From: Acidaminococcus sp. CAG:917
GTDB lineage: Bacteria; Bacillota; Clostridia; Christensenellales; CAG-917
Length of the DNA stretch: 14,717 nucleotides
Assembly: GCA_000437555.1 (NCBI GenBank)
Contig: FR901021.1
Coordinates: forward strand, 52,746-67,462
Direction: 5' to 3'
In this document: positions 13,419 through 14,717 of the stretch, in pieces
Numbering within the stretch: position 1 is the stretch's first letter
Layout: the number at the start of each line of letters is the position of its first letter
Translations under genes and position numbers: made by a program
The notes under the pieces: generated by a model
The model's database searches: none
The model's input: the letters and a program-made list of their open reading frames with translations, nothing else
What the model was told of the DNA's origin: nothing

Positions 13419-13943
13419 TTAATGTTCGTATCCAGCCATAAAGCAAGCCTTATTGGATTCGATAAACTTGGGCTTTGAAGCAAACACTTTTTCGATTGTG
13501 CTCAGCATAACCTCTTTTGGGAAAAGGTTGCTGTATTTGATATACGCACCGAGAACGACGAGGTTTGACGCCTTGTCGTTTCCTACTTTATGAGCCACGG
13601 CGTTTGCGTCCACATAAACGACGGTTACGTCCTCCCTTTTTACCTTTTCGGAAATAAGAGAGCTGTTTACCAAAACGAGACCGCCGCTTTTTACCTTGTC
13701 GATAAATTTATCAAGGCTGGGCTTGTTCATGGCTATGAGCGTGTCGGGAGTAGCGATGACGGGAGAAGCGATGGGGTTGTCGTCGACGACTACCGAACAG
13801 TTTGCCGTGCCTCCTCTCATTTCGGGGCCGTAAGACGGAAGCCACGTTACGTTTTTATTTTCATACATTGAAGCATAAGCGATAATTTGTCCGAGCGACA
13901 AAACACCCTGACCGCCGAAACCTGCAACGATAAGTCTTTCCAT
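13419..13943 (-). CDS. 2-oxoacid:ferredoxin oxidoreductase, gamma subunit
   Basis: Gamma subunit of an oxygen-sensitive enzyme that decarboxylates a 2-oxoacid with CoA to the acyl-CoA, passing electrons to ferredoxin. The 174 aa have the family's opening GFGGQGVLSLGQI (8-20) and the conserved SYGPEMRGGTANC (37-49), followed by the Rossmann-like core to GAYIKY. Length is normal for a separate gamma chain. It starts 1 nt after the beta-subunit stop, with AAGGAGG upstream, so the two are co-translated. It is the last gene before the terminator at 13304-13329. Branched-chain (Vor) and 2-oxoglutarate (Kor) types cannot be told apart here, so no symbol is given. Confidence 0.9.
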   Translation of the reverse strand: MERLIVAGFGGQGVLSLGQIIAYASMYENKNVTWLPSYGPEMRGGTANCSVVVDDNPIASPVIATPDTLIAMNKPSLDKFIDKVKSGGLVLVNSSLISEKVKREDVTVVYVDANAVAHKVGNDKASNLVVLGAYIKYSNLFPKEVMLSTIEKVFASKPKFIESNKACFMAGYEH

Positions 13944-13944
13944 A

Positions 13945-14679
13945 TTAAACCTCCTTAAAAACGCCGAGCGGGAAAATTTTGGTCATATCGCCCTTGACGT
14001 ATTCGACGGCTTGAAGCGGAGTCATGTGCCAGTTTGTCGGACAAGCCGAAAGCACTTCGACAAACGAGAAGCCTTTGCCTTCCGCCTGATTTCTGAATGC
14101 CTTTTCGATAGCCTTTTTGGCTTTCTTGATATTGGGAACGTCGGCAACCGAAACTCTTTCGACGTAACTCGGTCCGTCAAGCGTGGCAAGCATTTCCGAA
14201 ACCTTAATGGGGTTACCGTTCAAAATAGCGTCACGTCCGTAAATACAGGTAGTGGCTTTCTGACCGAGAAGCGTAGTAGGAGCCATCTGTCCGCCCGTCA
14301 TACCGTAAATGGCGTTGTTGATAAATATGACGGTGATGTTTACTCCCCTTGCCGCCGCGTGAACGATTTCGGCAAGACCGATTGAAGCAAGGTCGCCGTC
14401 GCCCTGATAGGCGAAAACGATGTTGTCGGGATTTGTATATTTAATACCCGTAGCAACGGCGGGAGCTCTGCCGTGAGCGGCCTCCTGCATATCGCAGTTG
14501 AAATAGTTGTATGCAAAAACGGCACAGCCGACGGGAGCGACTCCCACGACGTGACCTTCCGCGCCGACAGCCTCTAAGGCTTCCGCGACAAGACGGTGAA
14601 CGATGCCGTGCGAGCAACCGGGGCAATAGTGCGTCGGAGCGTCAGTTAAAAATTTAGGCTTTTGAAACACGATACTCAT
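13945..14679 (-). CDS. 2-oxoacid:ferredoxin oxidoreductase, beta subunit (TPP-binding)
   Basis: Carries the thiamine pyrophosphate cofactor of the complex. The 244-aa protein shows HYCPGCSHG (17-25), whose cysteines are typical of beta chains that hold an iron-sulfur cluster, and VGVAPVGCAVF (45-55). The TPP/Mg2+ motif GDGDLASIG (93-101) continues to NNAIYGMTGGQMAPTT (121-136). Length is normal for a separate beta chain; pyruvate oxidoreductase beta chains are longer (about 310 aa), which favours a Kor/Vor type. The ATG overlaps the downstream side of the alpha gene: the ribosome site AAAGGAGGT lies inside the last alpha codons. The order alpha-beta-gamma is standard. The substrate remains open. 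Confidence 0.92.
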   Translation of the reverse strand: MSIVFQKPKFLTDAPTHYCPGCSHGIVHRLVAEALEAVGAEGHVVGVAPVGCAVFAYNYFNCDMQEAAHGRAPAVATGIKYTNPDNIVFAYQGDGDLASIGLAEIVHAAARGVNITVIFINNAIYGMTGGQMAPTTLLGQKATTCIYGRDAILNGNPIKVSEMLATLDGPSYVERVSVADVPNIKKAKKAIEKAFRNQAEGKGFSFVEVLSACPTNWHMTPLQAVEYVKGDMTKIFPLGVFKEV

Positions 14680-14680
14680 A

Positions 14681-14717
14681 TTACTTGACCTCCTTTAAAA
14701 CAAAATCGACGACGTCT
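14681..14717 (-). CDS. 2-oxoacid:ferredoxin oxidoreductase alpha subunit, last 11 codons (gene runs off window)
   Basis: Upstream of the beta start the minus strand stays open to the window edge and ends DVVDFVLKEVK followed by TAA, one base before the beta ATG. Alpha (VorB/KorA-type) chains commonly end with a similar amphipathic helix, and the gene order predicts alpha here. Too little is present for identification by sequence alone, so the call rests on context. Confidence 0.6.
   Translation of the reverse strand, partial: DVVDFVLKEVK

Noticed and set aside
1..14717. Mobile elements, CRISPR, defence genes, tRNAs and rRNAs
   Set aside because: Looked for transposase or integrase motifs, regular repeat-spacer arrays and tRNA-like cloverleaf or T-loop sequences; none found.

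Overview
The window looks like a chromosomal piece of a low-to-moderate GC, anaerobic, endospore-forming member of the Bacillota (Clostridia-like). Three things support this: a full-length spoIVA with a sigma-E-like promoter, a second probable sporulation gene of the YtxC family, and a ferredoxin-dependent 2-oxoacid oxidoreductase. Most promoters are consensus sigma-A type, ribosome sites are strong AGGAGG-like sequences, and transcription units end at A/T-flanked hairpins. No insertion sequence, prophage, CRISPR array, tRNA or rRNA was seen. No species can be named from the sequence alone.

Layout from left to right. (1) 1-2690, minus strand: lower-glycolysis genes pgk-tpiA from a strong promoter, a terminator, then the start of gpmI, cut by the window edge at its catalytic serine. 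(2) 2900-4256, plus strand: a single MGDG-synthase-like GT-B glycosyltransferase with its own promoter and a shared terminator. (3) 4286-6795, minus strand: a translation cluster, rplI - tRNA1(Val)-type methyltransferase - rsmI - trmL, with overlapping or nearly overlapping genes. (4) 6887-7201, plus strand: a small Cys-rich protein with two DUF1540 modules, followed by an AT-rich gap with direct repeats. (5) 7551-10121, minus strand: a two-gene unit of a beta-CASP metallo-beta-lactamase ribonuclease and a uridine-kinase-like enzyme. (6) 10253-11989, minus strand: spoIVA with its terminator. (7) 12000-12504: a gap without a protein gene that appears to hold a small-RNA gene on the minus strand. 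(8) 12505-13218, plus strand: a YtxC-like protein. (9) 13419-14717, minus strand: the end of the alpha subunit, then the beta and gamma subunits, of a 2-oxoacid:ferredoxin oxidoreductase.

The most interesting signal is item 7. A good sigma-A promoter (TTGACA, 17 bp, TGC-TAACAT) faces left and is followed by about 285 nt with no convincing ORF. That stretch has a short structured 5' segment, then ten copies of an RNA motif CNAAAGA[U/A] within about 200 nt, and ends at a strong GNRA-type-loop terminator placed just before the spoIVA promoter. TGTCGAA-like Spo0A boxes lie directly upstream of its promoter and also upstream of the divergent ytxC-like gene. I infer a sporulation-linked small RNA with a repeated motif, possibly acting as a decoy or scaffold. 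The rest of the window is largely ordinary core metabolism and translation, with some smaller oddities: an insertion in PGK, a stand-alone kinase domain, and a CXXC pair in TPI.
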